Shown here piece by piece: positions 18,337 to 27,011 of a stretch of DNA of 37,801 bases. The notes under the pieces are model-generated. The model was not told where the DNA came from. It ran no database searches and saw nothing but the letters and a program-made list of their open reading frames with translations. The stretch comes from Cyanobacteriota bacterium erpe_2018_sw_21hr_WHONDRS-SW48-000092_B_bin.40. GTDB lineage: Bacteria > Cyanobacteriota > Vampirovibrionia > Obscuribacterales > Obscuribacteraceae. Position numbers and translations under genes: made by a program. Location: the NCBI GenBank assembly GCA_030917395.1, contig JAUPUU010000181.1, positions 1 through 37,801 of the forward strand. The letters run 5' to 3'. Numbering within the stretch: the first letter of the stretch is position 1; the number at the start of each line of letters is the position of its first letter.

Positions 18337-18780
18337 TGTTGCTTTTGTGCAGCTCTTTCAAAATTTTATTTTGGACATTATTGCCCGGAAAAAGATTATT
18401 GGGGTAGTTGTAAAGGCTAAGGCTTCGCCTGCTGACAACCAGCCTAGCGCTAAACTTAGTGCCGTTTAGGTATGTGAAAAGGTTAACTACACGTAGATGT
18501 GTAGCAACTTGCAAATACACTAGATAGGCTCTAACATAAGTTAAGCTAAGATAGCAGTAACGTGCTTCGAATATAGGCGCCTTAACCGGCCCTTTATCGC
18601 TGTCTCTTACTAACTGTCTCAACTGGCGTATTAGGTTGGTGATGGTCCTCGTTTAGGAGGGCTCTGTCGCTTGATTTAAGTATTGACAGTTTAAAAACTC
18701 TGTTCGATTGATGTATTTTCTGTTCTAAGTATTTTCTGATTAGCCAATTTGTCGTATTAGTTTGAAGAGGTCTAAAGGCT
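18337..18780. other. 444-bp intergenic region upstream of ftsZ
   Basis: I find no gene here. It is likely the ftsZ control region. Visible elements are an inverted repeat ctacac/gtgtag with a 6-nt loop (18487-18504), a short agGC-ttc-GCct hairpin near 18420, and a consensus -35 TTGACA at 18683-18688. A 97-codon minus-strand frame across it has no recognisable content and a TTG start, so I do not call it. Confidence 0.6.
18683..18712 (+). promoter_or_regulatory. ftsZ: Possible ftsZ promoter
   Basis: A perfect -35 TTGACA (18683-18688) is followed at an 18-bp spacing by attgat (18707-18712), a poor -10 with 3 of 6 bases matching. It sits about 70 bp before the GTG start of ftsZ. Confidence 0.35.
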
Positions 18781-19962
18781 GTGCTTGAGCGAGCTAAAAT
18801 TGATGAGAAAGCTGCCAAAAGCTTCGAAATGAAGGCCAGCATTAAAGTTGTTGGTGTTGGTGGTGCCGGCTCCAATGCTGTTAATCGAATGATTGCAGCA
18901 GGCTTGAATGGAGTGGAATTCTGGTCTTGTAACACTGATGCTCAGGCTCTCGATTTGGCCGCGGCCAAAAATCGTTTGCAGATAGGCTCTAAGCTCACCC
19001 GCGGCCTAGGTGCCGGTGGCAATCCTAGCATCGGTCAGAAAGCAGCTGAAGAGAGCCGCGAAGAAATTGCTCAGGCCCTTCAAGGTGCCGATATGGTTTT
19101 CATAGCAGCTGGCATGGGTGGTGGTACCGGTACTGGTGCTGCTCCGATTGTGGCTGAAGTTGCCAAAGAAATGGGCGCTCTTACAGTTGGTGTTGTTTCT
19201 CGACCATTCCTTTTTGAAGGAAAGCGTCGCAGCAACCAAGCTGAAAATGGCATTAATGAAATTCGTTCCCGGGTTGATACTTTGATTGTCATCCCTAACC
19301 AACGCTTGCTTGAAGTCGTAGACCATAGAGCATCTATGCAAGAAGCTTTTGTCGAAGCCGATAAAGTCTTGATGCAAGGTGTGCAAGGTATCTCAGACAT
19401 CATTACCGTACCTGGTTTGATCAACGTTGACTTTGCTGACGTCAAAGCTGTTATGCAGACTGCCGGCTCAGCACTGATGGGTGTTGGTCGTGCGACCGGT
19501 GAGGGCAGAGCTGTTGAAGCTGCTCGCAATGCTATTAATAGCCCCTTGCTAGAAACTACAATCGATGGAGCTTCTGGTGTCATATTCAATGTCACCGGTG
19601 GTCCTGACTTGACTCTGCATGAAGTTCAAGAAGCAGCGAACGTTATTTATTCAGCTGTTTCCGACGAAGCCAACATCATCTTTGGTGCGGTGCTCGATGA
19701 TCGCCTCCACGGTGAAGTGTTGATTACAGTTATTGCTACTGGTTTCGATATGCTTGTTCAGTCTCAGCCAAAAGCGAGACCAACTCAAGCAAATGCTAAT
19801 CAGCAACAGCAGCGTGTTGAGCAACAAGCTCGGCCAGCTCAGCAAGTGCAACAGCAGCAACAACAACAAGCTCAGCAAAGTCAGAGCAATGAGCTTAAGA
19901 AAATGGCTAGTGATATTCTCGACATTCCTGAATTTCTCAAGCAACGCAACCCTAGCAAATAG
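18781..19962 (+). CDS. ftsZ: Cell division GTPase FtsZ
   Basis: FtsZ polymerises into the division ring at mid-cell. The 393 residues show [17 protein letters not shown] (21-37), the tubulin signature GGGTGTG (113-119) for GTP binding, and the T7 catalytic loop NVDFAD (215-220). A Gln-rich disordered linker (about 333-372) leads to the conserved C-terminal peptide DIPEFLKQR, which binds FtsA, SepF, ZipA or similar anchors. The start is GTG, supported by gaagagg 10 nt upstream; an ATG at 18829 would cut off only the variable leader. It stands alone, without ftsA or ftsQ next to it, as in Cyanobacteria, and has its own terminator downstream. Confidence 0.98.
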   Translation: MLERAKIDEKAAKSFEMKASIKVVGVGGAGSNAVNRMIAAGLNGVEFWSCNTDAQALDLAAAKNRLQIGSKLTRGLGAGGNPSIGQKAAEESREEIAQALQGADMVFIAAGMGGGTGTGAAPIVAEVAKEMGALTVGVVSRPFLFEGKRRSNQAENGINEIRSRVDTLIVIPNQRLLEVVDHRASMQEAFVEADKVLMQGVQGISDIITVPGLINVDFADVKAVMQTAGSALMGVGRATGEGRAVEAARNAINSPLLETTIDGASGVIFNVTGGPDLTLHEVQEAANVIYSAVSDEANIIFGAVLDDRLHGEVLITVIATGFDMLVQSQPKARPTQANANQQQQRVEQQARPAQQVQQQQQQQAQQSQSNELKKMASDILDIPEFLKQRNPSK

Positions 19963-19989
19963 GGCTGTATTAAAGTACAAGCAATCAAT

Positions 19990-20030
19990 AAAGGGCTCTA
20001 GCGCAATGCTTGGGCCCTTTGTTCTTATCT
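19990..20030 (+). terminator. ftsZ terminator
   Basis: Arms aaagggc (19990-19996) and gccctttg region (20014-20020) pair perfectly, with an inner agc/gct stem, followed by a T-rich stretch (tttgttctt). The T-run is interrupted, so strength is moderate. Confidence 0.6.
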
Positions 20031-20053
20031 TTCAAATTACAGCAATCAGAGAG

Positions 20054-21016
20054 CTAGATAAAGTTGAGCTGTACTAAAAAGTCGGGTGGCTGCTCTACTG
20101 AGGTCGGTCTGGCCCGCCAGAGATAGACACAGGCTTGAGCTGGAAGGGTTTTCAAAGAAAGTTGGTGAAGACCTTCAATGTATGGGCTCATATTATTGCA
20201 GCCGCCGTTGTAGCCGCAGGAGCCGCCACAATGGATGTACTGTGCAATTTCAATTGGGCGATCATGGGTTCTAGCGATATTTTGAGAATAGCGCGGTGAG
20301 ATGGCAAGATAATTAAAGCCAAAGTCGCGAGCGTTATATGCCACCACATCGAATGGCACATTGCCAAGCCGTTCTGGCAAATCTACGATTTTTGCACTGG
20401 CTTGCATGAAAGCCGTGACGTTGTAGGTAATCTCTTCTCTCGACTCACGGGGGTAGATGACAGCCTGACTAGGAGTGCATTCGAGGGGTAAGCCACTGAG
20501 AGCTAGGTCTTCTTTTGTCGGAAATTTGCCGGCTTCGTATTGGTAGCCCGAGAGAATCATATTGGCGCAAACGAGCATGAAGGGATTATTGATGAAGCGA
20601 GACTCTTCAGAAAGGCCGTCGATGCTTCGACTACCAGAGTCATAGAATACTTGCCCGTCTAAGCCCCACCAGGGCTTACCATCTTCTATCTGGCAAAAGA
20701 TTGCCGGCATTGGTGTGTATTGATAAAGCAGCAGTTCTGTGTGTTGATTGGCAAATGATTTTCGCAAACTTTCTATGTCACTGCGGGAGTGAAAGTCATA
20801 CTCGCTCGGTGGATTAATAGCTAGGCTGAGTGGGCTTTGAACTTTAGCTTGTGGTCCTAGAGATAGTCTATTAGAGCTGACTTGCTGGGTTCTTGCCGGT
20901 CCAACTAGAGCTACGGCCACAACTAGAGCTAGCAAAAGGGCAACAGAAATTCCACACATTGCTTTGTTGTGGATGAGCGCTTCTAAATTTAACTGCTTTC
21001 GCAATAGGTCTGCCAT
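20054..21016 (-). CDS. Membrane-anchored protein of unknown function
   Basis: I do not recognise this 320-residue protein. A short cytoplasmic N-terminus is followed by one hydrophobic helix at about 21-41 (ISVALLLALVVAVALVG), so the rest is probably outside the membrane. Notable features are a Trp-Trp motif (KPWWGLDG, about 113-120), many aromatic residues, and a Cys/Gly cluster near the end (HCGGSCGYNGGCNNMSP, about 263-279) that could bind metal or form disulphides. No catalytic signature is evident. It starts 39 bp from the divergent mtnA gene, so their promoters must overlap. It converges on ftsZ. Confidence 0.72.
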   Translation of the reverse strand: MADLLRKQLNLEALIHNKAMCGISVALLLALVVAVALVGPARTQQVSSNRLSLGPQAKVQSPLSLAINPPSEYDFHSRSDIESLRKSFANQHTELLLYQYTPMPAIFCQIEDGKPWWGLDGQVFYDSGSRSIDGLSEESRFINNPFMLVCANMILSGYQYEAGKFPTKEDLALSGLPLECTPSQAVIYPRESREEITYNVTAFMQASAKIVDLPERLGNVPFDVVAYNARDFGFNYLAISPRYSQNIARTHDRPIEIAQYIHCGGSCGYNGGCNNMSPYIEGLHQLSLKTLPAQACVYLWRARPTSVEQPPDFLVQLNFI

Positions 21017-21055
21017 GTCTCTATAATTTAGGTATCAGTCAGTTAGGTCTATTAT

Positions 21056-22174
21056 ATGTCTGCTTCACTCACTATGTCTTTTCTGCCAGGTGTCTTGCCA
21101 ATAAAAGTGGAAGGCGAGCGACTGCTCTTAGTCGATCAGCGCAAATTGCCAGCAGAGCTTTGCTACTTTGATGCTACTAGCCGCGATCAAATGGTTTTTG
21201 CTATTAAAGATATGGTGGTTCGCGGGGCCCCTTCTATCGGTGTAGCAGCTGCTTTTGGTCTGGCTTTCGAGGCTCGTCGTCTGGCTTCTGCTGCAAAGCA
21301 CGAAGAGCAAGTTCAGCTGCCTCGTGCACAGGCGTTTTTAAATGAATTCTCTCTGGCTGTAGAAGAACTCAATCAAACCAGGCCAACTGCTGTCAACTTG
21401 GTTTGGGCAACAAGGCGCATGGCAAAGGTTGTTGAGGCTGCTTTGGGTAGCGGTCTTTCTTTCGCTGAGACGGCCAGCCAGGCGTATCTTGCTGCAGAAG
21501 CTATACTCAGTGAGCATCTTAGTGCCAATCTGGCAATTAGTCAGTATGGTTCTGAACTGGTGCCAAACGGAGCACGCTTAATAACTCACTGCAATGCCGG
21601 TGGCCTTGCTGCCTGCGGCTATGGAACTGCACTTGGTGTCATAAGAGCAGCTCATTTTAACGGCAAGAATATTTCAGTGTACGTTGATGAAACCAGACCG
21701 CGTAATCAGGGAGCCAAGTTGACCATGTGGGAACTTGCTCAAGACCAGGTTCCATCTACTTTAATTTGCGATTCAATGTCGGGGCATTTGATGAGTAAGG
21801 GCCAAATTGATATGGTCATTACTGGCGCCGATAGAATTGCCTTAAATGGAGACAGCGCCAATAAAATCGGTACTTACAATTTAGCGGTTCTGGCCCACTA
21901 TCACAAAATTCCTTTTTATATCGCTGCTCCGCTCTCTACCTTTGATAGCAGTCTCGCAGATGGAGAAACCATTCCTATAGAGGAGCGCGATCAAGGTGAA
22001 GTTCTCACCATCTATGGTGCGCCAACTACTGTGCCAGGGGCCCAAGCCTTTAATCCTGGTTTTGATGTTACCCCGGCCCAGCTAATTAGCGGCATAATTA
22101 CTGAAGTCGGTGTCTTGCGCCCAGATTATGTTGAGAGCATTGGTCGAGCTCTACTCCAGTCAACGAAAAAGTAG
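21056..22174 (+). CDS. mtnA: S-methyl-5-thioribose-1-phosphate isomerase
   Basis: MtnA converts methylthioribose-1-phosphate to methylthioribulose-1-phosphate in methionine salvage. It belongs to the eIF2B alpha/beta/delta-like fold family. The 372 residues show LLVDQRKLP (24-32), the phosphate-binding RGAPSIG (56-62), THCNAGG with catalytic Cys179, and GADRI with catalytic Asp259, followed by NGDSANKIGTYNLA. Length is near the family norm of about 345-370. A second Met at codon 7 is an alternative start; the Shine-Dalgarno site is weak for both. No other salvage genes (mtnK, mtnB, mtnD) are nearby. Its 3' end overlaps the convergent membrane protein gene by 15 bp. Confidence 0.95.
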   Translation: MSASLTMSFLPGVLPIKVEGERLLLVDQRKLPAELCYFDATSRDQMVFAIKDMVVRGAPSIGVAAAFGLAFEARRLASAAKHEEQVQLPRAQAFLNEFSLAVEELNQTRPTAVNLVWATRRMAKVVEAALGSGLSFAETASQAYLAAEAILSEHLSANLAISQYGSELVPNGARLITHCNAGGLAACGYGTALGVIRAAHFNGKNISVYVDETRPRNQGAKLTMWELAQDQVPSTLICDSMSGHLMSKGQIDMVITGADRIALNGDSANKIGTYNLAVLAHYHKIPFYIAAPLSTFDSSLADGETIPIEERDQGEVLTIYGAPTTVPGAQAFNPGFDVTPAQLISGIITEVGVLRPDYVESIGRALLQSTKK

Positions 22175-22696
22175 ATATTCGATAGCATAGCTGATCGCGA
22201 ATATTGCGCTGAGAGTGGCTGATCCAGCAAACCGATACTTTATTGGTAGCTTGGTTTGAATGATCAAGTTGCCAATAATCGAAATTGGCAAGTTTGCCAA
22301 GAATGACTTGAAGCCTACGAGAAGGCAGTCTGAAATTACCGATAATATACTGTGCATGTCATTACCCACTTGAAACTGATGAGTGGCAAGATAAATGAAA
22401 AACACATGGCGGCCAATCCAGAGTGGATTGAAGTAGAGCATGGCGCCTATGGTGCGACCAATCCAGTTAAGCTGTTTGCCATTGATGCTAATACTGTCAA
22501 GCATTTTGAACCAGGCTGGTATTTCAAAGCGGTAGAGCAGCCCACCAACGAGGGTCATGGTCAATATTCGGCTTGGTTCAAATTTGCCAAGCAATAATTG
22601 TCCGATAAGATCGCCGAAAGGATAGAGCAACCAGCCTATGAGTGAATTGATTGTTTTTTCTGACGGCAAAAGAAACCTTTTGTGACCTGATGGCAT
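22160..22696 (-). CDS. Small integral membrane protein, unknown function
   Basis: A 178-residue protein with about four hydrophobic helices (near 17-35, 44-56, 82-103 and 120-172). The sequence has Pro-Phe-Gly-Asp and Asn-Pro-Leu-Trp-Ile-Gly in helix regions, but I recognise no family. The coding look (membrane-protein composition over the full length, no in-frame low-complexity) makes it more than a shadow, and no competing frame covers this stretch. It converges on mtnA with a 15-bp overlap of coding ends and is divergent from the HMA protein gene. Confidence 0.62.
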   Translation of the reverse strand: MPSGHKRFLLPSEKTINSLIGWLLYPFGDLIGQLLLGKFEPSRILTMTLVGGLLYRFEIPAWFKMLDSISINGKQLNWIGRTIGAMLYFNPLWIGRHVFFIYLATHQFQVGNDMHSILSVISDCLLVGFKSFLANLPISIIGNLIIQTKLPIKYRFAGSATLSAIFAISYAIEYLLFR

Positions 22697-22773
22697 GCTG
22701 CAGTGATCTGATATAAAGTGTAGTATCTCGCATTTTGACTTAGTCTGAAATTTTTATTTGGGAGGGAGTGACA

Positions 22774-23229
22774 ATGACAATCTTGCGAAAATTTTTCGTC
22801 TCGGCACTTCTTGCATCTGCTTTTTTTAATTTGTCGCTGGGCACTAGATTAGAGGCCGCACCGGCATTAGCACCTCGCAATCAAGACAAGGCAACAAGCA
22901 AAATTACTAAGTCTGATGTCAAAGCGCAGGTTCATCGCTTCGACTTTCGTTTAGAAGGAGTTAGTTGCGGCCGCTGTATTGTCAACATTCGCAAGGCTTT
23001 ACGCCTGACTAAAGGCGTTAGTCGTTGTGAGTTGGCACTGCGTAAGCCCTATGGGGGCGTTGTAATTTACGATCCGGCTCAGACTGATGTTAAAAAGCTC
23101 ACTCAAATTACAGTTACGGCTGATCCCAAAACGACAGTGACTGTCAAGGATCCCGTAGATGAATCAATCCAAAATGTACCGGTAGTTTTGATTCCCAAGT
23201 ATACGTCTTTACAAAAAACGCCCAGTTAA
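22774..23229 (+). CDS. Secreted HMA (heavy-metal-associated) domain protein
   Basis: A 151-residue exported protein. A signal peptide at about 1-28 (basic MTILRKFF, hydrophobic core, LEAAPA cleavage-like site) precedes a ferredoxin-like HMA domain at about 55-125. The metal site is GVSCGRC with C65 and C68, followed by the usual helix (IVNIRKALRLTKGV) and strands GGVVIYDP. HMA domains bind Cu(I), Zn or Hg(II) as chaperones or as modules of P-type ATPases and MerP. Export and isolation suggest a periplasmic metal-binding protein similar in design to MerP. The ATG at 22774 is chosen because gggaggg lies 8 nt upstream; a GTG at 22768 overlaps that site. No metal pump is next to it. Confidence 0.85.
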   Translation: MTILRKFFVSALLASAFFNLSLGTRLEAAPALAPRNQDKATSKITKSDVKAQVHRFDFRLEGVSCGRCIVNIRKALRLTKGVSRCELALRKPYGGVVIYDPAQTDVKKLTQITVTADPKTTVTVKDPVDESIQNVPVVLIPKYTSLQKTPS

Positions 23230-23672
23230 ATTGGTGGAATCACATCAGCTACCACCGGTTCGGTAGCTTCTGATTTCATCGTGATGTAGGAAGTACCGAC
23301 TAGTGGAATGGGAACTGGGAAGTTGCATTCTACTCTCGTAACCACTAGGACCTGCGCTGAGTTCAACGGACTTTGGACGATATTATCGAGGTATACGCAA
23401 ATTTTTGAACCACCATTGCTGGCCTTAAACTGATTAATTACATCATCTACCGCTGACTTCTGTAATGCTTGGTCAGCCACTGTCTTGTTGGGGAAATTAG
23501 ATGCAGCTCTGGCACAGTGTTTTGCCAGAGCATCGTTTTGTGTTTGACAAATTACGATTGCTGCAACGTCAACAAGAAACAACGCAATTATGACAATGAA
23601 AATGCTACCAACAACAGTTTCAATCAGGCTGCTGCCGTGTTTGGTTCTTTTAGTTATACTGCTTGCTTTCAA
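23226..23672 (-). CDS. TadE-like pseudopilin / minor pilin protein
   Basis: A 148-residue TadE-like protein. The start is TTG, supported by ggag 8 nt upstream. A basic leader (MKASSITKRTKHG) is followed by SSLIETVVGSIFIVIIALFLVDVAAI, the TadE pattern in which a Glu a few residues into the hydrophobic helix marks prepilin processing. The rest is a small outer domain with two Cys residues in the leader-distal half. TadE/TadF proteins are minor components of Flp-type tight-adherence pili. No other tad genes (cpaF, tadB/C, rcpA) are in the window. It follows a second such gene by 33 bp and its end overlaps the convergent HMA gene by 4 bp. Confidence 0.78.
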   Translation of the reverse strand: MKASSITKRTKHGSSLIETVVGSIFIVIIALFLVDVAAIVICQTQNDALAKHCARAASNFPNKTVADQALQKSAVDDVINQFKASNGGSKICVYLDNIVQSPLNSAQVLVVTRVECNFPVPIPLVGTSYITMKSEATEPVVADVIPPI

Positions 23673-23705
23673 AAACTTTTCTCCGATTGCAGGCTAGATG
23701 GCACC

Positions 23706-24185
23706 TTAATTTTCATTGGTTTCTTCGAGTGGTCGTTTATCTACATATCTAAATATTATTGGCCTGGTTAGACCATCAATATTCATAGCAGCCATGAACG
23801 GTACGCCGCCAAGTGACAAGAAAGGAGTTATAGCTACTTGAGTATCGACTTGAACCATTTGCATAGGTTTGCCTGTTTCGCGGTCTATTGAAGTGCCATA
23901 GTTTACAGTGCTTGCTTTGTTTTGCACCACTCCGGCACGAGTGAACAGAGCCAATCCACTGCTTTCCCATGCGGTTTTCATGTTCGCCTCTGCGGCAGGG
24001 TACTCAGATGTTTTTACTGTAGAGCAGGCTCTGACTGTCATCTGATTGAGATACCAACCGGCACAATAACCAATTCCGAGATACATAATGTCGACCATCG
24101 GAAATAGGATAACAATGAAAAGAATTAGCAGCGCTGGGGCTAATTCAGCGATCTGGCCGCCGGTGCTCTTCCTTTTTGCCTTCAT
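23706..24185 (-). CDS. TadE/TadG-like pseudopilin protein
   Basis: A 159-residue partner of the TadE-like gene downstream. It begins MKAKRKSTGGQIAELAPAL, then a hydrophobic helix LLILFIVILFPMVDIMYLG, a layout typical of TadE/TadG proteins (basic leader, Glu near the start of the helix). The outer domain is about 120 residues without recognised motifs. The ATG at 24185 is chosen because a purine-rich ggggggaa precedes it by about 8 nt and the family leader begins here; the frame extends 37 codons further upstream, but that part (Asn/Ser/Arg-rich) shows no family features. Together the two genes look like a two-gene pilin-like operon. Confidence 0.78.
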   Translation of the reverse strand: MKAKRKSTGGQIAELAPALLILFIVILFPMVDIMYLGIGYCAGWYLNQMTVRACSTVKTSEYPAAEANMKTAWESSGLALFTRAGVVQNKASTVNYGTSIDRETGKPMQMVQVDTQVAITPFLSLGGVPFMAAMNIDGLTRPIIFRYVDKRPLEETNEN

Positions 24186-24499
24186 AACCGCGATTCCCCC
24201 CCGGGAAGATGCAAATAACTCTGGATTCCTCGATTTAGTCGAATTTGGATAATCTGGTTTATTAAAAAGTAGCTGCCGATTACAGCTAAGTGCCACACAT
24301 TTCCTATTAGACTTATTCCCTTTCCGCTGTCTCTTTAAATCCCTTTACTTAGATGTGTTATTTCCCCTTAGCGAGAATTAATCTGCTCGGTGCGTGAGGT
24401 AGAATATGACTGAAAGTTTGCAGCCTGAAGTCTGAAGTGAAAACTTGAAATATCAGCTAAAGATTGAGAGCTTAAACACTAAATTGAAAGGACTACCTT

Positions 24500-25870
24500 G
24501 TGATAAGACATAATCGTTTTGCCGTCGCCAGTGACATCACTCCTCCAGCGCTGTCAGTAGCTATGGTCCTGATTTTGCTATTTTCTGGGGTGGCTCAAAC
24601 TCAAGCCGCAACTGAAGATACCATTTTGTCTGAGACTAAAGTTGACAGTTCTCCAGTGCGAAGAGATGAACTGCCAGACGATCAATTGCCTGGTGGGGAG
24701 GTCGTCGGTAAATCGCTTCGGCGTATTCAAGCTGAATTGGATAGTCGCAAGCTCACTGAGGCATCGCAAAATGAATTAGAGGCCTTAGCAACTAAGTATC
24801 CCAACAATTACAAGGTACACCTATACTACGGACTGGTTCTTGATGAGGTTGGCTTGCCTGAGCAGGCCATGGCGGAATTTGAACTAGCCGATAAATTGGG
24901 ACCTAAAGATCCCCGAGCCACTGCAGGGATCATGAATCATATTCTTTCTAGAGGGGATGCCGCTGCCGCTGCCCAACTACTCGAAAAGGCTCTCAAGCGC
25001 TTTCCTGACTCGCCCGAAATATTGTTTTTTATGGGCAAAAACTTCAAAGAACACAGCCACTGGTCTGAGGCTCAGGCAGTGCTTGGTCGCGCCTACAAGG
25101 CTGGATACAGAGTAAAGCACTTGCCTGTTGAATTGGCCGATTTATATACAGTCTCTGACCCTGAACTCGCTCTGCGCCTGGTCAATGAGGACCTCGCTCT
25201 TTATCCGGACTACTACCTCTCCCTTCAGGTAAAAGGTATAGCGCTGATGAATATGGGGCGATTTACTGAGGCTACTGAACCTTTAGGGAAACTGTTTAAA
25301 CAGTCGCCAACCTTCGGTCGCTCGGCGGAATACTACTTGCGCTGTCTGTTTTGGGATGGCCGCTATCGTGATGCTCTCCAACCGGGATTATATTTTCTTG
25401 GCAAAGAAGCCCAGGCGATCAGCGGTCCGCTAGTCTCATCTGAGGTGCTCAGCGAAATTGTAGGGCAACTAACAACTAGCAATATCGAACAGAATCTGGC
25501 TCAATTTTATGAACAGTTGAAAACGAACAAAATTCAGGTCAGCCCTGCATTTCACTACTATCTCGCCACCATGTTTTATAAGCAAGGCAAAGTCAAATTG
25601 GCTAAGGCCGAAGTGGATAAGCTCTTAGAGAGAGAGCCCAAGTCGGTCGAGGGTTTATATTTATATGGCCAGTTGCAAGAGAACTATGGAAGAAATTACA
25701 AGGAAGCCTTGAGGGCCTACGAAATGGCTCATGCTTTGTCTCCATACAATATGGCGATTGATAAAGCCTATATTCGCATGGAGGAGCGTCAAGCTTTTCG
25801 CTCGTCTGATTGGGCAAGGGCCTTGCGTGATTGGCTTGAAAATTTGTTTGGACGAACCCGGCTTAGTTGA
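24500..25870 (+). CDS. Secreted TPR-repeat protein
   Basis: A 456-residue exported protein. The start is GTG with aaagga 7 nt upstream. A signal peptide at about 1-36 (hydrophobic ALSVAMVLILLFSGVA, TQA cleavage-like site) is followed by an acidic linker and at least eight TPR-like helical pairs, for example YKVHLYYGLVLDEVGLPEQA and FHYYLATMFYKQGKVKLA. The last 20 residues are basic and aromatic. It is probably periplasmic or envelope-bound and acts as a protein scaffold, partner unknown. It is the third secreted TPR gene in the window, but its repeats are more divergent than those of the pair at 16410-18336. Confidence 0.84.
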   Translation: MIRHNRFAVASDITPPALSVAMVLILLFSGVAQTQAATEDTILSETKVDSSPVRRDELPDDQLPGGEVVGKSLRRIQAELDSRKLTEASQNELEALATKYPNNYKVHLYYGLVLDEVGLPEQAMAEFELADKLGPKDPRATAGIMNHILSRGDAAAAAQLLEKALKRFPDSPEILFFMGKNFKEHSHWSEAQAVLGRAYKAGYRVKHLPVELADLYTVSDPELALRLVNEDLALYPDYYLSLQVKGIALMNMGRFTEATEPLGKLFKQSPTFGRSAEYYLRCLFWDGRYRDALQPGLYFLGKEAQAISGPLVSSEVLSEIVGQLTTSNIEQNLAQFYEQLKTNKIQVSPAFHYYLATMFYKQGKVKLAKAEVDKLLEREPKSVEGLYLYGQLQENYGRNYKEALRAYEMAHALSPYNMAIDKAYIRMEERQAFRSSDWARALRDWLENLFGRTRLS

Positions 25871-25945
25871 TTTTTCTAAGGTCATTCTTGTTATTTTGAT
25901 CCGTTTCTAAAACTTATCTGGCTGGGTTGACTATCCGGTCCCGGG

Positions 25946-25980
25946 GTCAGCTCTTTTTGCTAAGCTGGTAAAGGGCTGAC
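25946..25980 (+). promoter_or_regulatory. Stem-loop in the leader of the phosphate operon
   Basis: Arms gtcagctcttt (25946-25956) and aaagggctgac (25970-25980) pair over 11 bp with one G-U wobble, leaving a 13-nt loop. It ends 29 nt before the GTG start of the operon's first gene. No T-run follows, so it is not a simple terminator; an operator or RNA leader element is possible. Confidence 0.45.
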
Positions 25981-26009
25981 GGAATTTTGGAATCATGGTG
26001 TCTTAGCGC

Positions 26010-27011
26010 GTGCGATATGTTCCCTATCACAGATTGGCGAACCTACCCAATGTAATCGTTGATGGTAAGGCAACTGATTCAACAGTGCTGACCCTTTCGC
26101 ATTGGCCCTGCAGTGATACCCCGGTAGAGTTTAAGGCTGATCTCTCAGCCGAGATTGTTTATCGCTACCTAAGTAATCCTGGTTCGGCTTTGCCAGCCAA
26201 TTGCGATGTGGTATCAAACAACCATTTTGATGAGGATGGTTTGGTCTCGCTTTACTGTTTGCTAAATCCGCAGAAAGCCTTGGAAGAGCAATCTACCTTG
26301 GTGGATATTGCTAGAGCTGGTGATTTCGGCACATTCACTGACCGCGAATCAGCGAAAGTTTGCTTCGTTTTGTCTGCCTGGTCTAATCCTGAGCTGTCAC
26401 CGCTAAATCAAAGTGTTTTTGCTCGACCCTATCCTGAAGTTACAGCCATTTTGTATGAGGAACTGTTGGTTCGTTTACCCAATATCATTCAAAAAATTGA
26501 CAATCTCAGGCGTTATTGGCAGGAAGAAGATCAATTTCTCGATACCACCGAGAATGCTATTGCTTCCGGACTGCTAACCCTAGAAGAATTCCCCGAGCTT
26601 GATTTATTGGTCGTGAGAGTGCATGACGATAGATTTCCATATATAACCAGAGAGCACTGTCCTAGCTGGATTTCATCGGTGCTTCATCCTATGGCTTTGC
26701 ATAATCGAAGCCAGCGCATGCGCGTGCTTGTTATGCGCGGCAGACACTATGAACTCTACTACCGGTATGAAACGTGGGTTGATTTCGTTTCCAGACCACT
26801 AGCTAAACGCTTAGATTTGGCCGATTTAGCTAAGAGCCTGACGACCATGGAAAATGGTCGAGGGCGCTGGCAATTCACTGGCAACGATGAGATAATTGCC
26901 CGGCTTAAGTTGGTAGATGGGAAGGAAAGCAGAATCGATGCCGATGACTTCCTCTTTGAGGTCAAACAAGCATTGGCTCAAGGCGAGAACTTAAATGGAA
27001 GCGTTTGCTAA
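26010..27011 (+). CDS. DUF6687-like protein with DHH-phosphoesterase features
   Basis: A 333-residue protein that resembles the family I know as DUF6687. It begins RYVPYHRLANLPNVIVDG from a GTG start. The pattern SNNHFDEDGLVSLY (about 69-82), with a DxDG motif, and VDIARAGDFG (about 99-108) resembles motifs I and II of DHH phosphoesterases, a superfamily that includes exopolyphosphatase/pyrophosphatase, RecJ and c-di-AMP/pApA hydrolases. The C-terminal third is DHHA1-like at best. If active it would be a metal-dependent phosphoesterase in the cytoplasm. Its stop overlaps the DUF47 gene by 17 bp, a strong sign of an operon with phosphate uptake. The DHH assignment is an inference from motifs; HHpred would be decisive. 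Confidence 0.75.
   Translation: MRYVPYHRLANLPNVIVDGKATDSTVLTLSHWPCSDTPVEFKADLSAEIVYRYLSNPGSALPANCDVVSNNHFDEDGLVSLYCLLNPQKALEEQSTLVDIARAGDFGTFTDRESAKVCFVLSAWSNPELSPLNQSVFARPYPEVTAILYEELLVRLPNIIQKIDNLRRYWQEEDQFLDTTENAIASGLLTLEEFPELDLLVVRVHDDRFPYITREHCPSWISSVLHPMALHNRSQRMRVLVMRGRHYELYYRYETWVDFVSRPLAKRLDLADLAKSLTTMENGRGRWQFTGNDEIIARLKLVDGKESRIDADDFLFEVKQALAQGENLNGSVC

Noticed and set aside
18329-18622. 97-codon minus-strand frame in the ftsZ upstream region
   Set aside because: It starts with TTG, lacks a ribosome site, overlaps the end of the TPR gene and has no family features. Treated as chance.
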